A model generated the notes under the pieces. That model did no database searches, was not told the origin of the DNA, and was given only the letters and a program-made list of their open reading frames with translations. The position numbers were made by a program, and so were the translations under genes. From Nitrospirota bacterium (GTDB lineage: Bacteria; Nitrospirota; Nitrospiria; Nitrospirales; Nitrospiraceae), in NCBI GenBank assembly GCA_016195505.1, contig JACPZN010000017.1, positions 1 to 10,359 of the forward strand: 10,359 bases of DNA, read 5' to 3'. Positions 1 to 6,717 of this stretch are shown piece after piece. Every line of letters starts with the position of its first letter. The first letter of the stretch is position 1.

Positions 1-801
1 ATCGTCAATGCGCAGTCGTGCCACGGTCAGCACGATAAAGAAACCCAGCAGTCCATACCCCAGGTATGCGTGGTACAAGAGGACATTCTGGATCTGCACG
101 TCGAAGGCGCTCGCCGGCTGCGGCAGTTCCTGTTCGATCCAGCCGACAGTCAGCACATCTTTATCGCCACGACGATGGGTGTGTTTGAAACCAAGAACGG
201 TGGCGAACGTTGGGCCAAGAAGATGGACGGCATGAAGGAAGTATTAATGGTGGTGACGCTGGGCATGGACCCGACCAGCCCCTCCATTCTCTACGCGGGG
301 ACGAGTGGCGGCGTGTACAAGTCGATCGATCAGGCGGGCCATTGGGAAAAGGTGAACAACGGCCTGGTGCCGCTGGACATGGTAAAAACGTCGCGGGCGC
401 TGAACGTCACGTCGATTCTGGCCGACCCCTACGAGCACGATACGGTGTATGCTGCGACGCTGGCCGGGCTCTACAAATCGACGGATGCGGCCACGTCGTG
501 GAAGCGGATTGGCGAATCGCTCACCGATCAGATGATCATTGCAATGGTGCTTGATCGGACGCGCAAAGGCGTCGTGTACATTACCGGACGGGATGGTGTG
601 CATCGGAGTGAAGATGGCGGCACGACGTGGAAGTTAATCAATAACGGATTGGCGACCACCAATATCAGGACGATCGCGCAGAGTGCGACGGATCCGAAAC
701 TATTCTATACCGGCACGAACGGGAGCGGTCTTTATCGCAGCAAGGACGCGGGAGAGACGTGGGAACCGATGCCGCCGCTCCGCACGAAGGACGCTGGTTA
801 G
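1..801 (+). CDS. BNR/Ycf48-like beta-propeller repeat protein, 5' end uncertain or outside window
   Basis: The reading frame is open from the left edge to a TAG at 799-801. Counting from a GTG at 70 (243 aa), I see five repeats of about 40 residues at roughly 16-55, 56-100, 111-152, 153-195 and 198-235. Each has the form DP-x-x-x-x-hydrophobic-YAGT-x-x-GVYKS-x-D-x-G-x-x-W, for example ILYAGTSGGVYKSIDQAG and LFYTGTNGSGLYRSKDAG. This is the sialidase/BNR (Asp-box-like) and Ycf48 repeat class, which folds into beta-propeller blades. Such proteins are often exported and are binding or assembly scaffolds rather than enzymes; no catalytic residues can be assigned here. A full propeller usually has six or seven blades, so either blades lie upstream or this is a short form. 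Starting at GTG 70 gives no signal peptide and only a weak AGG upstream. The frame is open before 70, so the true start may be outside the window. The specific function is unknown. Confidence 0.75.
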   Translation: MVNAQSCHGQHDKETQQSIPQVCVVQEDILDLHVEGARRLRQFLFDPADSQHIFIATTMGVFETKNGGERWAKKMDGMKEVLMVVTLGMDPTSPSILYAGTSGGVYKSIDQAGHWEKVNNGLVPLDMVKTSRALNVTSILADPYEHDTVYAATLAGLYKSTDAATSWKRIGESLTDQMIIAMVLDRTRKGVVYITGRDGVHRSEDGGTTWKLINNGLATTNIRTIAQSATDPKLFYTGTNGSGLYRSKDAGETWEPMPPLRTKDAG

Positions 802-802
802 A

Positions 803-1912
803 TCACCGTTTTTTACTGTTTAGCTCGGAGTCTCCGATAGAAGCACCGACTCCCCGGCGTGGAATGGTTGAGGATCCGTCGGGGTTTTGAGATTTGTCGA
901 TCCCGAAACCGGTGCTGTTGGGAATCACGGTATCCTGTATGTCCGTTCCCGGTCGATGGGGAAGGTTGCTGTCGTGAATATCGTCGCCGCGTCGCGGACG
1001 CAGTGATTCGCCGACGTTGCTATAAGGGGAAACGGAATAGCCGATATCCGCGCCGAAGTTGGGGTTGAGTTTCGTATCTTCAATGTCTCCGCCGATTCTG
1101 GAACGCAACGTGGTGTCTTGGATCTCCATCCCCGTCGGTGCCGATGATGGCGGCTTTTTGGCTTTGAACTCTTTCTTGATCGCTTCCTCTTCCTCTTGTA
1201 TCTGAAGCCTCACCTGACCACTTCTTTCATAGTCTACGTCACCGAGGCCTTTTTGTGCTTCGTTCAACTTCTCTAGACGCTGTTTGAGAGTGAACAGATC
1301 TTCCCGGGCGCGCGCCACCGTGCCGACAATTTCACTCAGTGTGAATTGACGAGCGAACGTACCGAGCTTCGGGGCCTGCCCGGGGCCACCTCCTAAGCCG
1401 CCACTTCCTGTTCCATCGCCTGGACCGCCGCTTCCTCCACTTCCGACCCCGAATCCGGCCGAATTGAAGATGCCTTTTTGTTGTACGGCTTTGAGGATAT
1501 GGTTCGCCTCGTCGATCAAGTCAACGATTTCTGCCGGTGCGTCGCTGTCGGTCGAGCAGCACGATACGAACGTCCGATAGCGGTCGGAAAACTTCGAGGC
1601 TGCATTCTGCAATTCCACAATTTTTATGGGGTCGCGTTCGGGAAGATCGAAGCCCTGTTGACGCGCGTTCTGCCGAAACGATTCTTCTGCTTGCTGGTCA
1701 TAGAGAGGCTGACAGCCTGAACCCTTCTTTGTCGAAAGCTGTTGATCAGAAGTCTTGGAAGAGCACCAGTAGACTGGACCGGGTGGGTTGAGAGGATTCT
1801 CAGGATTAAAGTCCTTGGCCCCAGTCTCTTCAAAACTGAAGAAGAGCAGGAACAGGGTGACAAATGAGATAAGAGTGAATAAGTGCAGTGATGTCGAGCG
1901 CCGCACGTGCAT
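803..1912 (-). CDS. Exported protein with coiled coil and C-terminal 13-residue repeats, unknown function
   Basis: I do not recognise this 369-aa protein. Residues 1-30 look like a signal sequence: basic MHVRR followed by a hydrophobic run (LISFVTLFLLFF). No clear lipobox is seen, so it is probably periplasmic, secreted or membrane-anchored. Four Cys (50, 67, 118, 119) lie in the first mature region and could form disulfides. Residues about 150-183 are a Gly/Ser-rich linker. Residues about 188-252 are charged and helical, probably a coiled coil, ending in a Glu run and Lys-rich stretch. Residues about 260-367 are imperfect repeats of the type G-x-D-I-x-D-T-x-L. The ATG at 1910-1912 is the best start because it puts the signal sequence at the N-terminus, although its Shine-Dalgarno is weak. 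The gene converges on the propeller gene with one base between stop codons and diverges from rsmH. The domain order suggests a structural or surface-associated role, which is inference only. Confidence 0.75.
   Translation of the reverse strand: MHVRRSTSLHLFTLISFVTLFLLFFSFEETGAKDFNPENPLNPPGPVYWCSSKTSDQQLSTKKGSGCQPLYDQQAEESFRQNARQQGFDLPERDPIKIVELQNAASKFSDRYRTFVSCCSTDSDAPAEIVDLIDEANHILKAVQQKGIFNSAGFGVGSGGSGGPGDGTGSGGLGGGPGQAPKLGTFARQFTLSEIVGTVARAREDLFTLKQRLEKLNEAQKGLGDVDYERSGQVRLQIQEEEEAIKKEFKAKKPPSSAPTGMEIQDTTLRSRIGGDIEDTKLNPNFGADIGYSVSPYSNVGESLRPRRGDDIHDSNLPHRPGTDIQDTVIPNSTGFGIDKSQNPDGSSTIPRRGVGASIGDSELNSKKR
812..1135 (-). repeat. Degenerate in-gene repeat array, 13-residue (39-nt) unit
   Basis: Within the C-terminus of the exported protein (residues about 260-367) a motif recurs with consensus x-G-x-D-I-x-D-T-x-L-x-x-x. 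Copies are TGMEIQDTTLRSR (260), IGGDIEDTKLNPN (273), FGADIGYSVSPYS (286), RGDDIHDSNLPHR (308), PGTDIQDTVIPNS (321), TGFGIDKSQNPDG (334) and GVGASIGDSELNS (354). The register is 13 residues for 260-273-286 and for 308-321-334, with irregular spacing between those blocks. Conservation is at protein level; the DNA copies have diverged. Confidence 0.65.
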
Positions 1913-1921
1913 AATAAAAGC

Positions 1922-1950
1922 ATTCTCTATCTCAAATCATCAGAAGTCAA
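1922..1950 (-). promoter_or_regulatory. Possible sigma70-type promoter for the - strand exported protein
   Basis: Read on the - strand, TTGACT (1945-1950) is followed after 17 bases by GAGAAT (1922-1927), matching the -35 box at 5/6 and the -10 box at 4/6. The implied transcript would start only a few bases before the ATG at 1912, which leaves almost no leader and fits the lack of a clear Shine-Dalgarno. The evidence is motif and spacing only. Confidence 0.3.
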
Positions 1951-2014
1951 CGAAACTAGAAGAGTTGGAAGGTGTGAAAGCCGCCGCGCCCAGAAATATA
2001 GGAGGCCTGATTTC

Positions 2015-2038
2015 ATGCGGGCGCTGAAAATATCATAA
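2015..2038 (+). CDS. Seven-codon mini-ORF with strong ribosome binding site (leader peptide or remnant)
   Basis: A good Shine-Dalgarno, GGAGG at 2001-2005, lies 9 bases before an ATG at 2015. The frame reads MRALKIS and then TAA at 2036-2038. An inverted repeat (2018-2025 with 2045-2052) overlaps the ORF. No promoter is evident upstream on the + strand, and the strong rsmH promoter lies downstream, so attenuation of the cluster is not clearly supported. It may be a vestigial gene start or chance. The residues do not resemble the start of MraZ. Confidence 0.2.
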   Translation: MRALKIS

Positions 2039-2117
2039 AGAATGAGCGCCTGGGAGGCTGCGTCTTGGTACTTCCCTGCCTCCGCATTTAAGACTTTCTA
2101 AGTCCATGAAATTCCTA

Positions 2118-2145
2118 TTGACAAGTAAATTTGCCGGAGTATACT
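2118..2145 (+). promoter_or_regulatory. Sigma70-type promoter of the dcw cluster
   Basis: A consensus -35 box TTGACA (2118-2123) is separated by 16 bases from TATACT (2140-2145), a 5/6 match to the -10 consensus. Transcription would start near 2151-2153, about 25 bases before the rsmH start codon, and would cover the packed + strand genes. This is the best promoter in the window. Confidence 0.75.
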
Positions 2146-2156
2146 GCGCTCCCTGT

Positions 2157-2181
2157 GTGGGTAAAAGTGGTAACTAGTGGG
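2157..2181 (+). promoter_or_regulatory. Three 10-bp-spaced GTGG(G/T) direct repeats, MraZ-box-like operator
   Basis: GTGGG at 2157-2161, GTGGT at 2167-2171 and GTGGG at 2177-2181 lie exactly 10 bases apart, with A-rich spacers such as TAAAA. In E. coli the cluster regulator MraZ binds TGGGN direct repeats separated by 5 bases, downstream of the -10 box of the first promoter of the cluster; spacing and position here match. The third repeat contains the GTG proposed as the rsmH start codon, so the operator and start codon overlap. The repeats are seen directly; binding by MraZ is inferred. Confidence 0.65.
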
Positions 2182-3106
2182 TGAAAGTATTGTTTCTAAA
2201 TCAAGGCATGTTCCTGTATTAGGAAAAGAAGTCTGTTTTTGGCTTATTTCTCAACGGCCAATGACCCTCCTGGATTGTACGGTGGGATATGGTGGGCATG
2301 CAGAATTGCTCTTGGAATCATGCATGGCAGGCACAACGCTTATTGGCTTAGATCGAGACTCTAGAGCGATTGATTTCTGTCGGCAGCGGTTGATTCGATT
2401 TGGAGAGCAGATTGTGCTGCAGAGAGGGAATCATCGGGACTTGAAGCAGTATCTCGCTGAGGCAGGCGTCTCCGCGGTGGACGGGGTGCTGTTCGATTTC
2501 GGTGTTTCATCTCCGCAGCTGGACGATCCTGCACGAGGATTCAGCTTTCAGCAAGAGGGTCCGCTCGATATGCGCATGGATCAAACGTCCGGTCTGACAG
2601 CGACTGAACTGGTGAACCGAAGCCCAGAAGATCGGCTCGCGGACATTATTTTTCAGTATGGGGAAGAGCGGTATTCGCGACGAATTGCGCGCGCGATCGT
2701 GCGAGAGAGAGAACGCCGCCCGATCGAAACGACAGGTGCGCTCACTTCCGTCATTGCCGGGTCGGTGCCATCGTCGTATCGGCATGGACGGATCCATTGT
2801 GCGACCAGGACATTCCAGGCGCTTCGCATGGCCGTGAATCTAGAGCTTGAAAGTTTGGAGCCGTCGCTTCGGAATGCCGTCGATGTGTTGGCCCCAGGCG
2901 GAAGAATCTGCGCGATCTCTTTTCACTCCCTCGAAGATCGTATCGTGAAACATACGTTCCGATCTCTCGCGCAGGGGTCTGAAGCGAGTCTTTCTCTCCT
3001 CACCAAGAAGCCCGTTCTTCCCACTGAAGAGGAGTGTCGAGTGAATCCAAGGGCGCGGAGCGCCAAATTGCGGGTAGTCGAACGTCTGCCGGCGAGGATG
3101 GCCTGA
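2177..3106 (+). CDS. rsmH: 16S rRNA (cytosine1402-N4)-methyltransferase RsmH (MraW)
   Basis: RsmH uses S-adenosylmethionine to N4-methylate C1402 of 16S rRNA in the decoding centre. At 309 aa it has normal length. Motifs in order are HVPVL (11-15), the SAM-binding loop DCTVGYGGH (33-41), GLDRD (57-61), FDFGVSSPQLDD (106-117), GFSF and GPLDMRMD (121-135), YGEERYSRRIARAI (161-174), ATRTFQALRMAVN (209-221), SFHSLEDRIVK (248-258) and NPRARSAKLR (290-299). A TAA at 2171-2173 blocks any earlier start in this frame, and no ATG precedes HVPVL. GTG 2177 is therefore the practical start (ATT 2189 is a poor alternative), despite a weak Shine-Dalgarno. The first codons are AT-rich compared with the rest. 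It is normally second in the cluster after mraZ; here it is first. Its stop overlaps ftsL in TGATG. Confidence 0.95.
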   Translation: MGESIVSKSRHVPVLGKEVCFWLISQRPMTLLDCTVGYGGHAELLLESCMAGTTLIGLDRDSRAIDFCRQRLIRFGEQIVLQRGNHRDLKQYLAEAGVSAVDGVLFDFGVSSPQLDDPARGFSFQQEGPLDMRMDQTSGLTATELVNRSPEDRLADIIFQYGEERYSRRIARAIVRERERRPIETTGALTSVIAGSVPSSYRHGRIHCATRTFQALRMAVNLELESLEPSLRNAVDVLAPGGRICAISFHSLEDRIVKHTFRSLAQGSEASLSLLTKKPVLPTEEECRVNPRARSAKLRVVERLPARMA

Positions 3107-3438
3107 TGAGAATGCTCGCTGTCTTTGTAGGGCTGTGCCTGGTGTTCCTGTTTGTGTGGGAACGAGTGGACATCGTTCGAGTAGGGTATCAGATCGAACG
3201 GCTGAAGCATGACAAGGTGCTGCTGGAACGTGAGCGGGACGAGCTTCGTGTCAAATTCTCCGCGCTCAGCGCCCCGGACCGGATCGCTAAAGTGGCTTCA
3301 GAAAAACTCGGCATGGCCCTTCCGCAGCAGGGGCAGGTGATTATGGTTCAATCGCGACCTGAAGGCGCGCCGTCCCCTCACACTGCCCCGGTTGAGGTGC
3401 GAATCGCGAAAAATGATCTTTCTGGTGGGAGGAGATAG
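3106..3438 (+). CDS. ftsL: Cell division protein FtsL
   Basis: This is a 110-aa bitopic membrane protein. Residues 3-18 (MLAVFVGLCLVFLFVW) form one membrane helix. Residues about 25-52 form a leucine-zipper-like coiled coil rich in Arg/Glu, and residues 57-80 (APDRIAKVASEKLGMALPQQ) match the FtsL C-terminal signature. FtsL binds FtsB and FtsQ in the periplasm and helps switch on the FtsW-FtsI septal synthase. Its place between rsmH and ftsI supports the call, since FtsL sequences are poorly conserved. The ATG at 3106 overlaps the rsmH stop (TGATG) and has GAGG at 3094-3097 at 8-base spacing. A GTG at 3034 would extend the frame but would overlap rsmH by 73 bases and put a hydrophilic tail before the anchor. 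ATG 3112 is a minor alternative. Confidence 0.9.
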   Translation: MRMLAVFVGLCLVFLFVWERVDIVRVGYQIERLKHDKVLLERERDELRVKFSALSAPDRIAKVASEKLGMALPQQGQVIMVQSRPEGAPSPHTAPVEVRIAKNDLSGGRR

Positions 3439-5156
3439 TGGCTGGCCCTCTCTCACGCGGTCGTCGGTACGTCGTGTTGTTGCTGCTGCTGAGCGGTTTT
3501 GGGGCGATTCTGTTCCGGCTGGTCACGCTGCAAGTTCTGCAGGCGGCTGAACTCACGGTCAAAGCGGACCGGCAGCACCAGAAGACCGTATCGCTCGAGG
3601 GTGCGCGCGGCACGATTGTCGACCGCCGTGGAAAAATGCTTGCGATGAACATGGAAGTGCCGTCCGTCTTTGGAGTCCCGACCGCACTCGACAGTCCCGC
3701 CAAGACCGCACGGTATCTGTCACCCCTCCTACATGTGCGGACTGACGAGCTGGAGCGGAAGCTTCGGCAAGATCGTGGGTTCGTGTGGCTGGCGAGAAAA
3801 TTGGATCCTGACCAGGGGCGCCGGCTTGAGCACATGTCGATGGATGGGATCGGAGTTGTCATGGAAGGGCGGCGGTTTTATCCCAAGGGGCCGCTCCTCT
3901 CTCACGTCTTGGGATTTGCGGGAATGGATGGCGAGGGCTTGGAAGGGGTTGAGCGTCGCTATGAATCTCACTTGCATGGCGAGAAGCGGGTGATTGTTCT
4001 GCAGCGCGATGCCTTGGGGCGTACCGTGTTCCCCAAGGGACTGACAGAGCAGAGCCCCGCGCCAGGTCATAGCCTCGCACTCACGATCGACGAGGTGATT
4101 CAGTACGTGACAGAAAAGGAACTGGAAGATGCTGTCACTCGTACGCACGCCAAGTCGGGAACGATGATCGTGTTAGATCCGCAAACCGGGGCCCTGTTGG
4201 CATTGGCCATCAGTCCCCGATTCGACCCTAACGCCGTTTCCGCCTTGGGGCCCGATCGCTGGAGAAACCGGGCACTTACGGACGCCTATGAACCCGGATC
4301 TACCATGAAAGCGATTATGGCTGCTGCGGCCATCGAAGAACGAGTGATGAGGCCGAATACAATGGTGTTTGGAGAAAATGGTCGTATGACCATTGCCAAC
4401 ACGGTGATCCATGATCACGAAAAGCTCGGGTGGATCTCGTTTGCGCAGGTGATTCAGAAGTCGAGCAACATTGGGGCGGCGAAGACCGGCATGGCTCTGG
4501 GCGATCAACGACTCTACCGGTATCTCCAAGCCTTCGGCTTTGGGCAGCGAACGGACATTGACCTGCCCGGAGAAGCCGGGGGATTGGTCAAAAATCCACG
4601 AGACTGGGGCCGCCGATCCGTCGCCTCGATCTCGATGGGCCAGGAAATCGGTGTGACGCCGATTCAAATGGTGTCGGCCATTGCCGCCATCGCAAATGGG
4701 GGCGTGTTGATGAAGCCCTATGTCGTTTCAGAAATACGAGATGCTCATGGACGCGTGCTGAAACAGATGCTTCCTCAAGTGAAGCGACGGATCGTCTCTC
4801 CGGAGACCGCCCGCAACGTGACCGCGATTCTTGAAGGCGTCGTCACTGACGGTACAGGCGGGAAAGCCGCGATCTCCGGATTCCGGGTTGCTGGGAAAAC
4901 CGGGACGGCCCAAAAGATCGACCCGCGTACCGGGGCCTATTCAGCGTCCCAGTTTGTCAGTTCTTTCGTGGGCTATGTCCCGGCGGACAATCCGCGGCTG
5001 GCCATGATCGTTGTGATTGACGAACCGGATGGCGAAGCCTGGGGTGGGACCGTGGCTGCGCCCGTGTTCAATCGTGTCGGTCAACAGGTGTTGAACTACT
5101 TGGGCGTGTCATCGAATGAACCGGTCAAGCTCGCGATGGTCTCGAAAAGACCGTGA
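3438..5156 (+). CDS. ftsI: Septal peptidoglycan transpeptidase FtsI (penicillin-binding protein 3, class B)
   Basis: At 572 aa this has the normal length of a class B penicillin-binding protein. Residues 11-34 are a single N-terminal membrane anchor. The dimerisation (pedestal) domain follows, with ARGTIVDRRGKMLA (56-69) and GRRFYPKGPLLSHVLGF (144-160). The transpeptidase domain has all three active-site motifs: S288-T-M-K291 (nucleophile Ser288), S342-S-N344 and K487-T-G-T490. No PASTA domain follows. It cross-links stem peptides during septation, working with FtsW and activated by FtsQLB, with its catalytic domain in the periplasm. The GTG start at 3438 overlaps the ftsL stop in TAGTG and has a strong GGAGG at 3428-3432, spacing 5. 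Its TGA stop is in the same frame as murE. Confidence 0.96.
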   Translation: MAGPLSRGRRYVVLLLLLSGFGAILFRLVTLQVLQAAELTVKADRQHQKTVSLEGARGTIVDRRGKMLAMNMEVPSVFGVPTALDSPAKTARYLSPLLHVRTDELERKLRQDRGFVWLARKLDPDQGRRLEHMSMDGIGVVMEGRRFYPKGPLLSHVLGFAGMDGEGLEGVERRYESHLHGEKRVIVLQRDALGRTVFPKGLTEQSPAPGHSLALTIDEVIQYVTEKELEDAVTRTHAKSGTMIVLDPQTGALLALAISPRFDPNAVSALGPDRWRNRALTDAYEPGSTMKAIMAAAAIEERVMRPNTMVFGENGRMTIANTVIHDHEKLGWISFAQVIQKSSNIGAAKTGMALGDQRLYRYLQAFGFGQRTDIDLPGEAGGLVKNPRDWGRRSVASISMGQEIGVTPIQMVSAIAAIANGGVLMKPYVVSEIRDAHGRVLKQMLPQVKRRIVSPETARNVTAILEGVVTDGTGGKAAISGFRVAGKTGTAQKIDPRTGAYSASQFVSSFVGYVPADNPRLAMIVVIDEPDGEAWGGTVAAPVFNRVGQQVLNYLGVSSNEPVKLAMVSKRP

Positions 5157-5171
5157 TGGCGTTGGTGTGAG

Positions 5172-6680
5172 ATGGCGATGATGTTTGCGACGATGCTTCA
5201 AGCGTTTCAGGGACAGGTGGGGATTCTTCAGAGCCATGGAAATCCCGATGTACTGGTGAGCGCGATCACCGACGATTCTCGAGCTGTTCATGCTGGGAGC
5301 CTCTTTGTGGCTGTTAAGGGTGAGCAAGTGGATGGGCACCACTTTATCCCTGCAGCGATGAAGGCCGGAATGGCCGCATTGGTCACACAACAACCGGCAG
5401 CGGACCTGTCGATTCCTTGCGTGCGGGTGACGGATTCTCGGAAGGCCCTCGGTCTTCTTGGAAGCCGCTTCTATGGAGAGCCGTCATCGCAGATTCGAAT
5501 GATCGGCGTGACCGGAACGAATGGGAAAACCACCACGACGTATGTGTGCAAAGCGTTGTTGGAGGGGTTGGGCCGGCAAGTCGGATTGATCGGGACCGTG
5601 GCTTATCAGATCGGCAAGGAAACGATTCCCGCCGCTCATACGACTCCGGGCGCCCTCGAGCTGCAACAGCTGCTCGCAAAGATGGTCGCCGGCGGATGCA
5701 CGACGGCCGTGATGGAGGTTTCCTCCCATGCCCTCGCACAGGATCGCACCAGCGGATGCGAATATGACGTCGCTGTGTTTTCCAATCTGACACAGGACCA
5801 TCTCGATTTTCATAAGACGATGGACGAGTACTTTCAGGCGAAGTTGCGGCTTTTCACCGGATTGACCGGAACGCATAAGCCGAACAAGCGCGCGATTGTA
5901 AACGCGGATGATCCCAGTGGAAGACGCATCAAGCAACTTTGTCCGGCGCCGGTCTGGACCTACGCATTGAGGGCTAAGGCGGATCTGCGTGCCGAAGACG
6001 TGCGTCTCTCCCTTGAAGGATCGAGCTTTACCGTGGCCACGCCGGCCGGATCCTTTCCAATCGAGAGCCATCTGGTGGGCGAGCACAACGTCTACAACCT
6101 GTTAGCCGCAATCGGGGTTGCGCTTCATGAAGGGGCGACGCCAGATCAGGTTCGTCAAGCGGTCACGCAGGTGATCAACGTGCCAGGCCGGTTTGAGCGC
6201 GTCATGGCGGGACAGCGGTTCACAGTCGTTGTTGATTATGCCCACACCGAAGATGCGTTGATTCGATTGTTGACAGCGGCGCAGGCGATCAAAACAGGGC
6301 GGATCATCACGGTGTTTGGGTGCGGAGGGGATCGCGACCGGGGGAAGAGACCGAAGATGGGTGGAGCGGCTGTGCGGTACAGCGACATCGTCATTTTGAC
6401 GTCGGACAACCCTCGGACCGAGGATCCTCTATCGATTCTTCAAGAGGTCGAGGTCGGTGTGACGGATGCGTTGTTGCAACGCCCGCATGTGCAATACCAG
6501 AAAGTGCCGGATCGGCGGGAGGCTATCGGGGTTGCGGTGCGAGAAGCCCGCAACGACGACATGGTCTTGATCGCCGGCAAGGGGCACGAAGATTACCAGA
6601 TCATCGGCACAAAGAAGTTTCATTTCGACGATCGCGAAGTGGCGCGTGAAGCAATTGAACAACTCAGAACCTGCGCGTAA
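5172..6680 (+). CDS. murE: UDP-MurNAc-L-Ala-D-Glu:meso-diaminopimelate ligase MurE
   Basis: This 502-aa cytoplasmic ligase adds the third stem-peptide residue to UDP-MurNAc-L-Ala-D-Glu using ATP. The N-terminal domain (about 1-105) binds the UDP part. The central ATPase domain has the P-loop VTGTNGKTTT (113-122), HTTPG (156-160), MEVSSHAL (181-188) and YFQAKLRLF (220-228), with Lys224 expected to be carbamylated. Next come GEHNVYNLLAAIG (303-315) and VPGRFERV (337-344). The C-terminal domain has VDYAHTEDAL (354-363) and SDNPRTEDP (411-419). DNPR marks specificity for meso-DAP, whereas lysine-adding enzymes differ there. ATG 5172 lies 15 bases after the ftsI stop; ATGs at 5178, 5181 and 5193 are alternatives, and no Shine-Dalgarno decides between them. 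The gene appears intact. Confidence 0.96.
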   Translation: MAMMFATMLQAFQGQVGILQSHGNPDVLVSAITDDSRAVHAGSLFVAVKGEQVDGHHFIPAAMKAGMAALVTQQPAADLSIPCVRVTDSRKALGLLGSRFYGEPSSQIRMIGVTGTNGKTTTTYVCKALLEGLGRQVGLIGTVAYQIGKETIPAAHTTPGALELQQLLAKMVAGGCTTAVMEVSSHALAQDRTSGCEYDVAVFSNLTQDHLDFHKTMDEYFQAKLRLFTGLTGTHKPNKRAIVNADDPSGRRIKQLCPAPVWTYALRAKADLRAEDVRLSLEGSSFTVATPAGSFPIESHLVGEHNVYNLLAAIGVALHEGATPDQVRQAVTQVINVPGRFERVMAGQRFTVVVDYAHTEDALIRLLTAAQAIKTGRIITVFGCGGDRDRGKRPKMGGAAVRYSDIVILTSDNPRTEDPLSILQEVEVGVTDALLQRPHVQYQKVPDRREAIGVAVREARNDDMVLIAGKGHEDYQIIGTKKFHFDDREVAREAIEQLRTCA

Positions 6681-6706
6681 CCATGGCAACGACGCCTCGG
6701 CGCAGG

Positions 6707-6712
6707 TAAGGA
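6707..6712 (+). promoter_or_regulatory. Ribosome binding site that fixes the murF start
   Basis: TAAGGA at 6707-6712 lies 5 bases before ATG 6718, so translation of murF most likely begins there. The same frame is open back to a GTG at 6646 inside murE, but that longer start has no comparable site and would add 24 residues not typical of MurF. Confidence 0.65.
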
Positions 6713-6717
6713 TCCCG

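Larger units (their letters stand above)
1913..2117. other. Divergent intergenic region between the exported-protein gene and the rsmH promoter
   Basis: No gene of normal length is supported here, and in particular no mraZ, the usual first gene of this cluster. It contains the possible - strand promoter, the seven-codon mini-ORF, and three modest inverted repeats. These are 2018-2025 with 2045-2052 (8 bp including one G-U, 19-base loop), GGAGGC 2053-2058 with GCCTCC 2078-2083 (19-base loop), and GACTT/AAGTC around 2092-2104 with a 3-base loop. None is followed by a T-run, so none is a convincing intrinsic terminator. Confidence 0.6.

Noticed and set aside
798..816. Intrinsic terminator formed by GGT/ACC stem and T-run after the propeller gene
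   Set aside because: The stem is only 3-4 bp, too weak to call without transcript data.
2018..2083. Intergenic inverted repeats as terminator or riboswitch
   Set aside because: The stems are short with 19-base loops, no T-run follows, and no known riboswitch core is visible.
3034..3105. Upstream GTG start for ftsL at 3034
   Set aside because: It would overlap rsmH by 73 bases and add a hydrophilic segment before the membrane anchor. ATG 3106 has the TGATG overlap and GAGG at good spacing.
5484..6086. Long antisense open frames over murE, murF and ftsI
   Set aside because: They are shadows of strongly conserved + strand genes and show no recognisable motifs or start signals.
6646..6717. Longer murF from GTG 6646
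   Set aside because: It lies inside the end of murE, has no matching ribosome binding site and adds residues not typical of MurF. TAAGGA at 6707-6712 favours ATG 6718.
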